Source: Triticum aestivum (Eukaryota > Streptophyta > Magnoliopsida > Poales > Poaceae). From it: a stretch of DNA of 64,000 nucleotides. Where the stretch lies: assembly GCF_018294505.1 (NCBI RefSeq), contig NC_057807.1, positions 169,350,883-169,414,882 on the forward strand, read 5' to 3'. A program made the translations under genes and the position numbers. The notes below the pieces were generated by a model. It was given only the letters and a program-made list of their open reading frames with translations. It searched no databases and was not told the origin of the DNA. Of this stretch, positions 21,769 through 33,305 are shown in pieces. The number at the start of each line of letters is the position of its first letter. The stretch's first letter is position 1.

Positions 21769-22937
21769 TGTCGGAGTAATGGGCCACAGGTAGCCTCACC
21801 CGAGTCCCTGAATTTATCAAGACTTTGGGCCGACTTCGCTTGCTGCGCCCCGAACTAAAGCTCCGCCCTCTCGGGGCCGGCTAGCTCAACGGCCGGCCAC
21901 CAAAGGCGGCCAACCACCAGCAGACGGCATCGCAAGCGGCCGGCTCCTGCCAGCCGGCCTCTAGGGAGGACGGCATCAGGAAGGCGGCCACCGCGCGCCC
22001 TCGGAGTTTGTGCCCCCATCAAGAGGACGAGACGGGGCATGGCTACAGTGAAGCCCTCACCCCTGAATCTTGGGATTGGCAAGGCCACAGTGTCCCGTAT
22101 GGGCGGAGATCTCCGCATGGCGTGGCAGTGTTGCCACTCTTCTTTGACATCACTCTGGGCAGGCGGAGCCCTGCTCCCCACGATGGCCTGTCGGTATGGC
22201 CTGCAGGCCGCGGGCCCTACCGGGCAATGACATCCTAGAAGATGGCGCACGCCGAACCAGTCGGATCAGGAGAGGGCCGGCCTCCAGCAGGCGGCTGTCC
22301 CCACCCTCGAAGCAAGCGCGCCATTAACTTGATGAGACTAGGTGTGGCCACAGTGATCTCCCACCAGGCGGCGGGACTGTAGCCACACTGAGCTGACCAA
22401 GCCAGCGTCATTAGCAGCATGGCTACAGTGAGCAGCCACCAACCAGACCCGCCAGCGCGGAAGCGGCCTATCGGCTCCGTACCAGACCGGTCGGCGGGGC
22501 CCACCAGGCAGCGGGCCCCAGTTGTCGGCGGAGAAGCCGGAGGCCGGAGACGCTGACAGCCGGGCCCAGCAGCCAGCCAAATTACCATTGTACCCCTGGG
22601 GGTAAGCCTATATAAACCCCCCAGGGCACCCGTGCAAAGGGTTCCCACCCCATTAGACCTAGCCACATTCCTAGGGTAGGAGAGAACTAGCCTTGCCTTC
22701 ACCTACCTCTAGCATACAGCTCACAGAGCAACTTTGTATCACTTGTGCCTTTAGTGATCACGCGGAGACCCCGTAGAGCAGGACTAGGGGTGTTATCTCC
22801 TAGGAGAGCCCCGACCTGGGTAAAGTACGCCGGCATTCGTGTCTACACCTCATCCCGTTTCCGGGCACCGGGGACATTCTACTCGCTCCCACCATGATAA
22901 GCCATCCTTTGGCATATGTCGCGCCCAACCCCCGACA
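21769..22937 (+). repeat. 5' LTR of element C (1169 bp)
   Basis: It starts TGTCGGAGTAATGG and ends CAACCCCCGACA (TGTCGG/CCGACA termini). TATATAAA lies at 22609-22616. It is rich in GGCCGGC and GGCGGCC motifs (21870-22560). Confidence 0.9.
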
Positions 22938-22939
22938 TT

Positions 22940-22957
22940 TGGCGCCCACCATGGGGC
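22940..22957 (+). other. Primer binding site of element C
   Basis: TGGCGCCCACCATGGGGC begins 2 bp after the LTR end. TGGCGCC- starts are typical of tRNA-primed plant Gypsy elements. I cannot name the tRNA with confidence. Confidence 0.65.
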
Positions 22958-25266
22958 GAGGTGCACCTTCTCCCGGAGATCTACTCTGGACGGGAACCTT
23001 GTTCCTTCCTGGCGAGCGAAGCCAGCCCAGCACGCGCGACGGCGTTAGCCTCGACGCCCTGCATGGCGCGGAGATCGCCTGCGCGGTGAGCTGCCTCGCC
23101 GACCTCGTTGGTGAGATTCACCACTCCGACAAGCCGGCCTCCGACGCGAGCACCGACTTCCCCGAGAGCCGCCTTGTCAGCCTCCTCGACCAACTTCACG
23201 TCACCAGCGAGCCCGCTATGGACCTGGAGTCTGTTGGCTCCACCGACCCGATGATCGTTGACTCCACACGGCGTCGCTTGACGCATTCCCCACCAATGTG
23301 GTGATCTATGACGAGCCGCCTCCTCGCGAGCACAGCGGCAGGAGCACCATTACGGAGGTGCTTGTCATTAACAGTGGCGAGCGCTCGGCTGGAGATGCTC
23401 GAGACCCACTCGATGCGGCGCTGCGAGACCTGACGGCGCCCATCCCAGAAGACGCGGATGCTGAGACGCTGGAGGCACGCCGCGTCCAGCTCCTCGAGAG
23501 CTCTGGCCGACTGGCCAGCGTGCGGCGCCTCTCAGACGCCTATCGGCGCGAGATGGACTGAGCCGTCGGTGGCACACCGACTCCTGGGGGGCCTAGCCGC
23601 ATTAACCCTATCCGGCAGCGTGGCGGGACCATCGCCAGCATGTTCGAGGCAGAGCGCCCCGTCTACGCCACGCGTGCAGAAAACATCCGGGCCGCCCAGG
23701 CGGTGACGGAGGAACTGGACGAGTACGAGGGCGACTAGCATGGCCACATGACGGAGCGAGTCCAGCAGCTCCTAGACGCGGCTGCCGTGTTGCATGAAGC
23801 CGACTGTCGTGCTGAAGAGCCCGCACCGCGGAATGAAGAGCCGCCCCATTGCCAAGTTCACGGCGCGACATCCCGGACACCGACTGGTGGCGCCCGCGGA
23901 AGACGAGGCAACGAGCCGGCGGCTAGCCGAAGCCGGACTCGCCTTTCCATCGAGCGTGAAGAAGACGGCCGCCCTCGAGCTGTGGAGCACCGAGGCGATC
24001 CTCCGCCTCCTCCGCCTTGCGGAGCAAGAAATCCCACTCCGCCGCCTGCCACGCACCCGACACTCGGCGACCGCCTTGGCCGCCGAGAGGGAGTCGGAGA
24101 GAACTACGGCCGCCATCGGAATGAGCACCTCAACCGATCCCTGGCGCTAGAAGAAGGACGCGCTGGGTCCGCCCTTTTTCGGCCCACGAATCCGGGATGA
24201 GCCCTTTCCCAAAGGGTTCACCCTCCCACGAGATACGCCCAAGTACACTGGCTCCATGAAGCCGGAGGATTGGCTGGTCGACTACTCGATAGCTGTCAGC
24301 ATCGCAAATGGCAACAAGCGTGTTGCCATAAAGTACATCCCACTCATGCTTCAGGGTACATCCCGAACATGGCTCAATAGCCTGAAGCCCCGCAGCATCA
24401 ATAGTTGGGTTGATTTCACCGAGGCCTTCATCCGCAACTTCAGCAGCACCTACAAGCGGCCTCCCAAGCCCCGACAGCTCTCCTTGTGCGTCCAAGGGCC
24501 CACAGAATCGACTCACGACTATCTCACGCGCTGGGCCGAGCTACGCAACTCCTGTGAAGGCATGCACGAGGTGCAGGCAATCGAGTACTTCACTGCCGGG
24601 TGCCGAGAAGGCACCCTCCTCAAGCATCAACTCCTCTGCGACGAGCTTGACAAGAACGCTACGATCGACTCCTCCATGAAGCCGGAAATACTAGTGGATG
24701 CGTCCGGCAAGGTGGCACCTCAGGCCCCTCGGACTCCGGCTGGTGATACCAGTCGGCGACAGCAACCAAATGACAACAAGCGGAAGGCCACTCAGCCGGC
24801 TTCCACCAGGCGGCAAGTGGCGACAATTGAGGATCAGCAGCCGGAAGGGCAGCCGACACCCAATCGGCAGAAGGGCGGCAAGTCCAATTGGTTGCCCGCC
24901 TTCTCTTATGAGAAGACCTTAGATGCACCCTGCAAATTCCATAGCGGCGCAAAGCCGTTCAGCCACACCACTCGGAAGTGTCATTGGCTCCCCAGAATCG
25001 CCAAGGGAGATGGACTCCTGCCTCCTCTACCTGCCGGACCGCCGCCTCCTCAGCCCCAGCAGCTGGCTTCTCGACCATTCGGCGCCATACAAGACGAGTA
25101 CCCTGAGAGCACGGAGCTTATGATGTATTCACCAGTGTGGCCGATGACAGACGCAGCAGACGGCAACAACAACAAGAAGTTCAAGCGGTGGCCACAAGTA
25201 CTCCAGAATTCATCCATTGGTCTGAGAAGCCTATCAGTTGAAGCAGGGCCGACCACCCGGAAGTGA
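22949..25266 (+). pseudogene. Gag of element C, frameshifted
   Basis: An N-terminal segment begins at ATG 22949 (MGRGAPSPGDLLWTG), stops at 23302 and continues in other frames (23298-23561). The gag core is open at 24256-25266, with KYIPLMLQGTSRTWLNSLKP, SINSWVDFTEAFIRNFSSTY and ESTHDYLTRWAELRNSCEGM, typical of retrotransposon gag (PF03732). Proline- and basic-rich sequence follows, ending with KFHSGAKPFSHTTRKCHWL, which keeps a degenerate zinc-finger-like C..H..H..C spacing. Gag forms the particle and binds RNA. The core's real start is upstream of ATG 24256, since the sequence just before it (FTLPRDTPKYTGSMKPEDWL) is also family-like. It leads into protease with a frame change at about 25260. 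Confidence 0.8.
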
Positions 25267-25934
25267 TGCCTTCCCCAGGTTCATACGCCCTGGTCCTAGA
25301 AGCTACCTTTGCGACGGAGAGGCGGGCAGCGCGTTTCTCAAGAGTCCCGATAGATGGCGGCAGCAGCATCAATATCCTATACCATGACACAATGGAGAAG
25401 TTGGGAATCAAGCAGAAGCAGCTCATCCCCAGTCGGACTGTATTCCATGGCATAGTCCCTGGCCTTTCCTGCTCACCAATCGGCAAGACCCAGATTGACG
25501 TTCTCTTCAGAGACAAGAATCATTTTCGCCGTGAGCCAGTTTGGTTTGAAGTGGTGGACCTCGAAAGCCCCTACCATGCACTGCTTGGCCGACCAGCTCT
25601 GGCCAAGTTTATGGCGGTCCCCCACTATGCTTACCTCAAGATGAAGATGCCGAGTACCAAGGGGAACCTGACCGTAGACGGAGACTACAAGAGGTCGGTC
25701 ACTTGCGCCGCAGATAGCAGCCGGCTGGCCGAGTCCCTCGTGATTGCAGCTGAGAAGCAACTCCTTGACCGGGTGGTGGTGTTGGCAGGCAAGAAGCCGG
25801 AAATGTCACCCATCCCCAAGGAGTCGGAGGTTGAGGGCTCGTTCAAGCCGGCCAAGGAAACAAAGAAGATACCCTTGGACCCGGAGCACCCAGAGAGGCA
25901 CGCTGTCATAGGTGCCAACCTTGACAGCAAATAG
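25263..25934 (+). pseudogene. Aspartic protease region of element C
   Basis: The reading frame contains SRVPIDGGSSINILYHDTME, where IDGGSS is the retropepsin active site (D-G-G/S). It then has HALLGRPALAKFMAVPHYAY, the usual C-terminal protease block of this Gypsy group. The frame ends with a TAG at 25932, where the family reads through (SK-Q-ESELV), so this is a nonsense change and not the natural end. It processes Gag-Pol in intact elements. Confidence 0.85.
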
Positions 25935-26939
25935 GAAAGTGAGCTCGTCCATTTCCTCCATGAGAATCGGGACATCTTCGCATGGTCTCCCAAATACATG
26001 CCGGGTGTTCCGATGGATTTCGCCGAGCACAAGTTACATGTCTGACCTGACGCCAAGCCGGTCAGGCAGCCCTTGCGCCGCCTGTCAGAAGAGAAGAGAA
26101 GAGTTGTCGGAGAAGAGATAGCCCGGCTTCTAGCAGCCGGATTCATCATGGAAGTGTTCTTTCCAGAGTGGCTGGCCAACCCAGTCCTATTATTGAAGAA
26201 GAATAAGCAGTGGCGCATGTGCATTGACTATACTAGCCTCAACAAAGCCTGCACCAAAGATCCCTTTGCTCTGCCAAGAATTGATCAAGTGATAGGCTCC
26301 ACAGCCGGATGCGAGCTGTTGAGTTTCTTGGATGCCTACTCAGGGTACCATCAGATAAAGCTAAACCCGGCCGACAGGCTAAAGACCGCCTTCATCACGC
26401 CATTTGGAGCCTTCAGCTACCTGACCATGACGTTTGGCTTGCACAACACCAGCGCAATGTTTCAGCGTTGCATGCAGAAGTGTCTCCTCAAGCAACTCGG
26501 CAGAAATGCCCATGTCTATGTGGATGATGTGGTGGTGAAGACGGAGAAGCGTGGCACGCTGCTAGAAGACCTCAAGGAAACTTTTGAGAACTTGCGCGGA
26601 TTCCAGATCAAGCTCAACCCGGAGAAATGTGTCTTTGGAGTACCAGCCAGCCAGCTTCTCGATTTTCTGGTCTCAGAGCGCGGCATAGAGTGCAACCCGG
26701 TGAAGATCAAGGCCATTGAGAAGATGGAGGTGCCCACCCGACTGCTAGACATGCAGAAATTCACCGGCTGCGTTGCATCAGTTAGCCGTTTCATCAGTCG
26801 GCTGGGCGAGAAGGCTCTTCCTCTGTACCAACTTATGAAGAAGACCACTTTTTTTGAGTGGAACGACAAGGCGGACGAAGCCTTTTTCCCAGCTCAAGAA
26901 GATGTTGGGAACCCTGCCTATCCTGGCAGCTCCAACTGA
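25935..26939 (+). pseudogene. Reverse transcriptase of element C
   Basis: It is in the same frame as the protease. ESELVHFLHENRDIFAWSPK precedes a TGA (26043), then the RT core follows: QWRMCIDYTSLNKACTKDPF, LLSFLDAYSGYHQIKLNPAD (first catalytic Asp), YLTMTFGLHNTSAMFQRCMQ, the catalytic HVYVDDVVVKTE box, and IKLNPEKCVFGVPASQLLDF. The thumb segment MQKFTGCVASVSRFISRLGE is present. A frameshift near 26880 ends it (FFPAQEDVG in place of FSQLKKMLG in the next frame). Catalytic residues are intact. Confidence 0.9.
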
Positions 26940-27720
26940 GAAAGAGCCCATGCTCCTCTACATCGCTGCCACCAGTCGGGTTGTCAGCATAGTCATTGTG
27001 GTAGAGCGCAAGGAGGAGGGAAGAGCATTGCCGGTCCAGAGACTGGTATATTACTTGAGTGAAGCGTTGTCCGCCTCCAAGCAAAACTACCCACATTATC
27101 AGAAGATGTGCTATGGTGTGCACTTTGCCGCCAAGAAGCTGAAGCCTTACTTTCAAGAGCACCCAATAACCGTCGTCTTCACGGCTTCGCTTTCCAAGAT
27201 CATTGGAAGCCGGGATGCTTCTGGCCGAGTGGCCAAGTGGGCTATTAATCTGGCCCCTTACACCATCTACTACCAGCCTCACACCGCCATCAAGTCACAA
27301 GTGTTGGCCGACTTCCTCGTCGACTGGGCCAAGACCCAGTACCTACCGCCAGCACCAGACTCCACCCATTGGCGGATGCATTTTGATGGTTCAAAAATGC
27401 GCACCGGTCTGGGAGCCGGCATCGTCCTCACCTCTCCCAAAGGCGACAAGCTCAAATATGTGCTACAAGTCCATTTTGCCGCCTCCAACAACGTAGCAGA
27501 ATATGAGGCACTCATACACGGACTCCGGCTTGCCAAGGAACTCGGCATTCGCCTGATCCTGTGCTATGGTGACTCCGACTTGGTGGTCCAGCAATCGTCA
27601 AGCGACTAGGACGGCAAGGACGCGAATATGGCAAGCTATCGTTTCCTCGTGTAGCAACTCAGTGGATACTTTGACGGGTGCGAGTTCCTTCACGTGCCAA
27701 GAAATGATAATGAGCAAGCA
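26854..27720 (+). pseudogene. RNase H and second RNase H-like domain of element C
   Basis: The open frame 26854-27609 carries LLYIAATSRVVSIVIVVERK (RNase H), YPHYQKMCYGVHFAAKKLKP, then a tether and the second RNase H motif WRMHFDGSKMRTGLGAGIVL with AASNNVAEYEALIHGLRLAK. The family's catalytic D-E-D positions (FDGS, EYEAL, GDSDL) are seen. TAG codons at 27607 and 27652 interrupt it; both fit a single transition from the family residue. The next segment has CEFLHVPRNDNEQADAMAWI, the usual end of this domain. Confidence 0.85.
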
Positions 27721-29240
27721 GATGCCATGGCATGGATCGGCTCCACCCGCCAGGCGATACCGCCGGCGTCGCCTTGCAGCGCCTCCTCAAGCCGTCTGTC
27801 AAGCCATCTCCAGAGTCTGACTCCATCTTCGTGCCGGCCCCTCCTAAAGCAGTCGGGTCCGGCTTGAGGATACCAGAAGCCGGCACGGGGACTTCGGCAG
27901 GCGGCCCGGGGACTCCAGCCGTCGCACCCGGCCCAGGAATTCCAGAGCCCGGCTCAGGAACTGTAGCAGTCGGCCCGGGGACTTCTTCAAGACAGCAGGC
28001 GGCAGCCGACTCCAACCCGCCGCCTCCCAGCCCAACCGCCCTCATATAAGTTGTTGCCGTAGCAGTCGGAGAGATAGCAGCACCATCATGGGCTCAACCT
28101 ATCCACAAATTCATGATAAACAAAGAGCTGCCAGCCGACGAGACCCTAGCCCGACAAGTGCAACGACGGGCGGCGGCATACACCATAGTCAACAAAGAGC
28201 TGGTTCGGTGCAGTGTCACTAGTGTGTACCAGTGCTGTGTGGAGCCGGACCAGGGCTAGGCAATCCTCAGAGATATTCACCAGGGTGAATGTGGCCACCA
28301 CATGGCCTCAAGAGCACTTGTTGCCAAAGCCTTTTGCCATGGTTTCTTCTGGCCGACCGCTCTTGAAGAGGCCAAAGAGTTGGTCCAGAAGTGCCAAGGG
28401 TGCCAGAGATTCCGCTCCGAGCCTCATTTGCCAGCTTCTGCACTCAAGACTATTCCCATTGCTTGGCCCTTTGCTGTTTGGGGTTTAGATATGGTGGGGC
28501 CATTCAAGACAGCCCGTGGCGGCATGACTCATCTGCTCGTCGCTGTAGACAAGTTCACCAAGTGGATAGAGGCCAAGCCAATCAAGAAACTGAATGGGTC
28601 GACTGCCGTGACTTTCATCGTCGACATCACCACTTGGTACGGCATACCGCATAGCATCATCACTGACAATGGCACAAACTTTGCCAAACGAGCCTTGGCT
28701 CGTTTCTGCGCGACGCAGGGCATCCGACTGGATTTAGCGTCCGTTGCCCACCCACAGTTAAACGGCTAGGTTGAGCGAGCAAACGGCCTCATCTTGTCCG
28801 CCATCAAGCCCCGACTGGTCAAGCCTCTTGAGCGTTCAGCCGGCTGCTGGCTCGATGAGCTGCCGGGTGTCCTCTGGAGCCTGCGCACAACTCCGAACAA
28901 GTCGACCGGCTTCACACCCTTCTTCCTTGTCTACGGTGCTGAAGCCGTTATCCCAACGGACATAGAGTTTGACTCCCAGCAAGTCACCATGTACACCGAG
29001 GCGGAAGCCAAGGCGGTGTGACAAGACGGCGTAGACCTGCTGGAAGAATGCCGGCTGTTGGCACGCAGCCGGTCGGCCATCTACCAGCAGAGTCTGCGTT
29101 GACACTACAACCGCAAGGTGAAGCCAAGATCCTTCCAAGAGGGAGACCTTGTGCTCCGGCTGATCCAGCGAACAGCCGGCCAACACAAGCTCTCGGCGCC
29201 TTGGGAAGGTGCCTTCATCATCAGCAAGGTGCTGGGCAAC
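27721..29240 (+). pseudogene. Linker and integrase of element C, left part
   Basis: A Pro/Gly-rich linker (27840-28000) is built of repeated PGTSAGGPGTPAV-like units. The integrase then shows an HHCC zinc motif (HQGECGHHMASRALVAKAFC ... CQGCQRF), the first Asp in VWGLDMVGPF and the second in SIITDNGTNFAK. A TAG (28767) sits just before the block with the third residue (VERANG), where the family has GQVERANG. Further nonsense codons are TAG 28257, TGA 29019 and TGA 29100. The C-terminal module (HYNRKVKPRSFQEGDLVLRL ... PWEGAFIISKVLGN) is cut by element D at 29241 and resumes at 51882. Confidence 0.9.
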
Positions 29241-30174
29241 TGCGGTGTTCTGGGAACGGGGGTACGCAGACTTGCCTGCCTGCGGCCTGCGGTGTGGCTC
29301 AGGGAGCGGCCCAGTATGGCCCATCTTCATCAGCGCATGCCCAAGACCCTCGCGAGGGGCCAAGCCTCACGGGACAGACTAAAGGAGGCTTCCTCGGGCA
29401 AAGCCTCGTCAGGCTGGCTCGCGAGGAGGCGGAGAGATCAAGGCGGGGTACCTGACGAGGTGCCCATGACACAAGCCATGACGACCAAGGCCAGGCGGGC
29501 GCCAGGCGGGCGCCAGGCGGGCGCCGGCCTGCGCAGAGTCCTTGTTTCCTCTTTGGTGCAAAGGGGGCAAGCACAGGCAAGGGTATCAAGCAAAGGCAAC
29601 CATTTCGGTGCAACAAGACCAAGACCAGCAGGACCGCAGAACGGAGGTCATCGTGGAGCCCAAGCAGGCGTCATCGTCAGGGTCTTTGGCAGGCGAGGAC
29701 CAACTTTAGTCAGGATAAGTGTACTAGATGTTCCCCTTCAAAATGGCCAATTGTTGGCGCCCTTCCCGCTCAATATTTGGGGAGAGGCCTAGGGCCTCCG
29801 CCTATAAATAGGACTAGCCACCCACAGGGTAGAGGGATGGAAAGAACAAGGATAGAAAGATAGATAGAGAGAGAGAAGCGACTGAACTCTCCCTAGCAGT
29901 TCATCGCACCAGGCAAGAACAGACCCTCGCGAGGCTGTTCTTCCTTGTACTACTCATCGTTAGCCCCAAAGGCAATCCACACACCACACACTGTAGTAGG
30001 GTATTACACCACAATGGTGGCCCGAACCAGTATAAATCTCGTGTCCCTTGTGTTGTTCTTCGTGTAGTTCTAGATCCTTTCGAGGCGACGAGACACGGGT
30101 AGGTAGGGGGTGTGATATCCGTGTGCACCCCAGAGTTCGAACCTTGAGGGTCTGCCGGAACCCGAAATCTGAAA
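29241..30174 (+). repeat. 5' LTR of element D (934 bp)
   Basis: It starts TGCGGTGTTCTGGGAAC and ends AATCTGAAA; the 3' LTR reads TGTCAGCATTCTGGG and AATCCGACA, so both ends of this copy have mutated. TATAAATA is at 29803-29810. Three CCAGGCGGGCG copies (29495-29530) are an expansion not seen in the 3' LTR. The LTRs show scattered substitutions but are clearly a pair. Confidence 0.92.
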
Positions 30175-30176
30175 TT

Positions 30177-30194
30177 TGGCGCGCCAGGTAGGGG
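30177..30194 (+). other. Primer binding site of element D
   Basis: TGGCGCGCCAGGTAGGGG lies 2 bp after the LTR. The TGGCGCGCCAGGTAGG form recurs in Triticeae Gypsy elements; the tRNA was not identified. Confidence 0.65.
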
Positions 30195-30414
30195 TGCGCC
30201 GGAATCTGCCTTCCGTCGCCTCGTGTTTTCACCGCCCGTCGCATCCATGTCAGACGCTTGTCGAGCCCGCGCTGAGCACCAGGCCGCCCTCGCCACCTGC
30301 GTCACTTAGACGACCCCCGTCAGCAGGCGCCCCTGCCGTTCCCCGTCGCCTGCCGTCAACGCCACCACCGGCCCGGCGGGGAACGAGCAGTAGGCGTCGT
30401 CCCTCCATCCTTCG

Positions 30415-31890
30415 GTGCAGCGAGAAGGCCGCACCGCCACCCCGTCGCTGACTCCAGCCGGCTCCTCATCCCACGCCCGTCACGCTCCGGCGGACGCGCA
30501 TGCCGCGCTGCTCCTAGCGCGGGAGCTCCTGCACAACCGTCCTGTCGACGACCTCTACGACGAGTGGCTCGCCCGCATCACCGATCTCGTCAGCGCCGCT
30601 GGGGGCTCCCCTGCACCATCCCTCTCTCTGCACCGCGCCCCGCCCTGCGCGGGCGACGAAGCTCTGGGAGCGCCTCAGGTGCCTCCCCCTCAAGAAGGCG
30701 CGTTGGCCCCATGGCGCGTGGCCCCTGGGCAGAACCCAGTCTGTCCGGCACCAGCACAGCAAGAGAAGAGCTGCCAAGAAATCCCTCGTCCCGAAGAAGC
30801 TGCCCGTGTGCTCCCCGCACCGGCCTGGCACGAACGCGCTCCTGCTCCAGCGTGCCAAGACCCCGCGCTGCTCCTGGCGGTAGCGCACAGAGACCCGCAA
30901 GATCAAGCTCTCCGTCATCCAAGGCCTCCTGCGGCCACTGCAGGCTGCCGTGCCTTCACCGCCGAGCTGCGCAGCGTGGCCTGACCGGGCAAGTTCAAGC
31001 CAGATCTGCCCCCGCACTATGATGGCACAGCCGACCCTGCGGAGTTCCTCCAGCTCTATAAGCTGGGCATCGAGGCCGCCAACGGGGACGAGAAGGTCAT
31101 GGCGAACTTGTTCCCCATGGCGCTCAAGGACGGCGCCCACACCTGGCTCCCAAACCTGGCTCCTGGCATGATATCCTCCTGGGACAAGATGCGCACCCGA
31201 TTCATCGCCAACTTCCAAGGCACCCGCGACCGGCCCCCGGCCATGAGCAACTTGCGCCGCATCAAGTAGCAGCCGGGAGAGACCCTGCAGAAGTTCGTCT
31301 AGCACTTCAACAACGCTCTCCTTAAGATACCCAAGGTGTCTGAGGAGGCCGTCATCTCAGCCTTCTCCGACGGCGTGCGTGACGTCAAGATGAAGGAGGA
31401 GCTTGCGATCCATGAGGACCTATGCACCTCCCTGGAGCTGTTCAATTTGGCGACCAAGTGCGCTAGGGATGAGGAAGGGCGCCTTTCCCTCCTCGAGTTG
31501 CCATTAGCTAATCCAGAAGAAAAGAAGCCCAAGGCCAAGGACGTAAAGCGCAAGGGGGCTGCCATACTTGCAGCAGAACCAGACACCAAGCAAGGCAGGG
31601 ATCAGCCTGAGTCATCCAAGGGCAGCCGGTACTGCGTGTACCACGACCTCCACACCCACAACACCAACAAATGCCAAGAGCTCAGGGCCGTACGAGACGT
31701 GCGTGCCGGCCAACGCCCCGAGCGCAGCGATCGGGGCTACGGCCGAGGAGGAGGACGAGGTGGAGGACGTTGGGAAGACCGAGGCCCTCGCCAAGGGTGG
31801 CGCGACCGACCTCGCGAGGACCACTGGCAGGACCAGCCTCGCGAGGGAGGTTGGAGGGACCGACCTCGCGAGGGGGGTTGGAGGGATTAG
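30415..31890 (+). pseudogene. Gag of element D, with three internal stops
   Basis: One frame from ATG 30415 carries all of gag but is broken by TGA 30982, TAG 31267 and TAG 31300. It has a Pro/Ala-rich N-terminus, then GKFKPDLPPHYDGTADPAEF, WDKMRTRFIANFQGTRDRPP (gag core) and ETLQKFV-stop-HFNNALLKIP. A zinc-knuckle-like YCVYHDLHTHNTNKC follows and then an Arg/Gly-rich RNA-binding tail made of RPREGGWRD-type repeats, ending at TAG 31888. The next codons (PHEDRP) match family sequence, so this stop too is a nonsense change. All four fit single transitions. Confidence 0.85.
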
Positions 31891-32760
31891 CCTCACGAGG
31901 ATCGCCCATAAGGCAATGCGGGCCTCCCTCCTCTGCCACCACAACCGAGGAGGAATGAAGACCATCATCAGGACGAGGGGGCTAAGGGCTTCCAGGAGCC
32001 GCGCGCAATCGCTTGCATCTTGGGCGGCGCTCAGGCCCCGACCTCTCAGCGCATCTTCAAGAAGTTTGCTCACGAAGTGAATGCCGTTCTCCCCAAGCTC
32101 GAGGCCACACACCCTCTCAGGTGGTCAGCGTGCGCCATCACGTTCAGCTCAGCGGATCAACTCAAGTACGCGGCCACAGCCGGAGTCCTCCTGTTGCTTT
32201 GTTCCCCAATCATCAGCAACGTGCAAGTCACCAGGAACCTCATCGATGGCGGAGCAGGTCTCAATGTCCTATCCGTCGAGACGTTCAACAATCTCCAAGT
32301 GCCCTACAATCATCTGCAGCCAACCAAGCCTTTCTCAGGAGTCACTGATGGTTCCACGGTTCCGATAGGGCAGGTCCGCCTTCCTGTCACCTTTGGGAAG
32401 CGCGACAACTACCACACCGAGCTCATTGACTTCAACGTCGCTCACATTCGCCTGCCGTACAATGCCATCCTCGGGTACCCAGCCCTGGCCAAGTTCATGG
32501 CTGTGACTCATCACGGCTACAATGTCCTCAAGATGCCAGGAAGCGGTGGAGTCATCACGGTGCCTTGTGAAGAGATAGACAATGTGTGTTCTCTGGAGCG
32601 TGCTTTCCAAGCCGCATCAATTGAAGACCCAGATCACAGGAGCGGGAGGCTTCCCGAGGCTGCTCCTAAGAAGAAGAAGACATCACCTGTTCCGACCCCT
32701 CGGGAGGCAGGCCCCTCAGGGTCCGCGCCTATTCAGGGGGCGCCTCCTTCTGTCGCATAG
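31891..32760 (+). pseudogene. Aspartic protease of element D
   Basis: It continues the gag frame. It reads ATAGVLLLLCSPIISNVQVT, then RNLIDGGAGLNVLSVETFNN with the retropepsin active site IDGGAG, then YNAILGYPALAKFMAVTHHG. After VPCEEIDNVCSLERAFQAAS comes a Pro-rich connector to the RT position, ending TAG 32758. The domain itself (32020-32580) is open without a stop, the best preserved part of the element. Confidence 0.85.
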
Positions 32761-33305
32761 GAAGGCGCGCCCGGCGCCCTCTTCGAGCAAGGCTCGGGGG
32801 CTCTCTCCTGGAGGGCCATCGACTTTGCTAAGATCACGAGGGAGGCGCTCGGGCACCACTTGGAGGCGTGCTTCAACGCACGTTTCCCTCAGGAAGGAGC
32901 AAGGCAAGGAAGGCCAAACCCTCGGGAGTTCGTCAGCGAGATCATTCAGGAGCTGCAGGAGTCGAGAGTCATGAGTGGCAGCCGCCGCTTACCCGCGTAG
33001 CTCCCCATCCAGGCGAGGATGGTGGGCTATGCGTCTGCATCGACACACCAGGACTCAACCGAGCTGCCTCTCAGGAGCGCCTCTGGCCCTCACGCGTGGG
33101 ACGCTGCGAAGGTCCACCCCATAGCTATGTTCGCATGCCTTACGGCCTGCCGAACGCGGCTGTTATGCGTCAGTGCGTCATGAGGAGCATCTTGGAGGCT
33201 CAAGCGGCCAGGCATTCCACAGTCTTGGCGGAGATGGAGATGGTCCGCGAGGAGCCGCCAGCGCCCCTGGAGCCTCCCGAGGCTCCTAGGCATTGGGGCT
33301 CGTGA
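32761..33305 (+). pseudogene. Collapsed reverse transcriptase remnant of element D
   Basis: Short family blocks remain in order but close together: REFVSEIIQELQESRVMSG (RT N-terminal region), GLCVCIDTPGLNRAASQERL (fingers; family CIDYTxLNRACPKDPF), then HSYVRMPYGLPNAAVMRQCV (family FSYxxMPFGLKNAGATFQRC). The segment with the first catalytic Asp (about 40 residues) is reduced, and everything from the YVDD box onward is missing: no YVDD, RNase H or integrase is found before the 3' LTR. Element D is therefore a deletion derivative that keeps gag and protease. Confidence 0.8.

Noticed and set aside
22235..22702. Minus-strand frame of 155 codons in the element C LTR
   Set aside because: Open by GC-rich composition inside an LTR; no similarity to known retrotransposon antisense genes.
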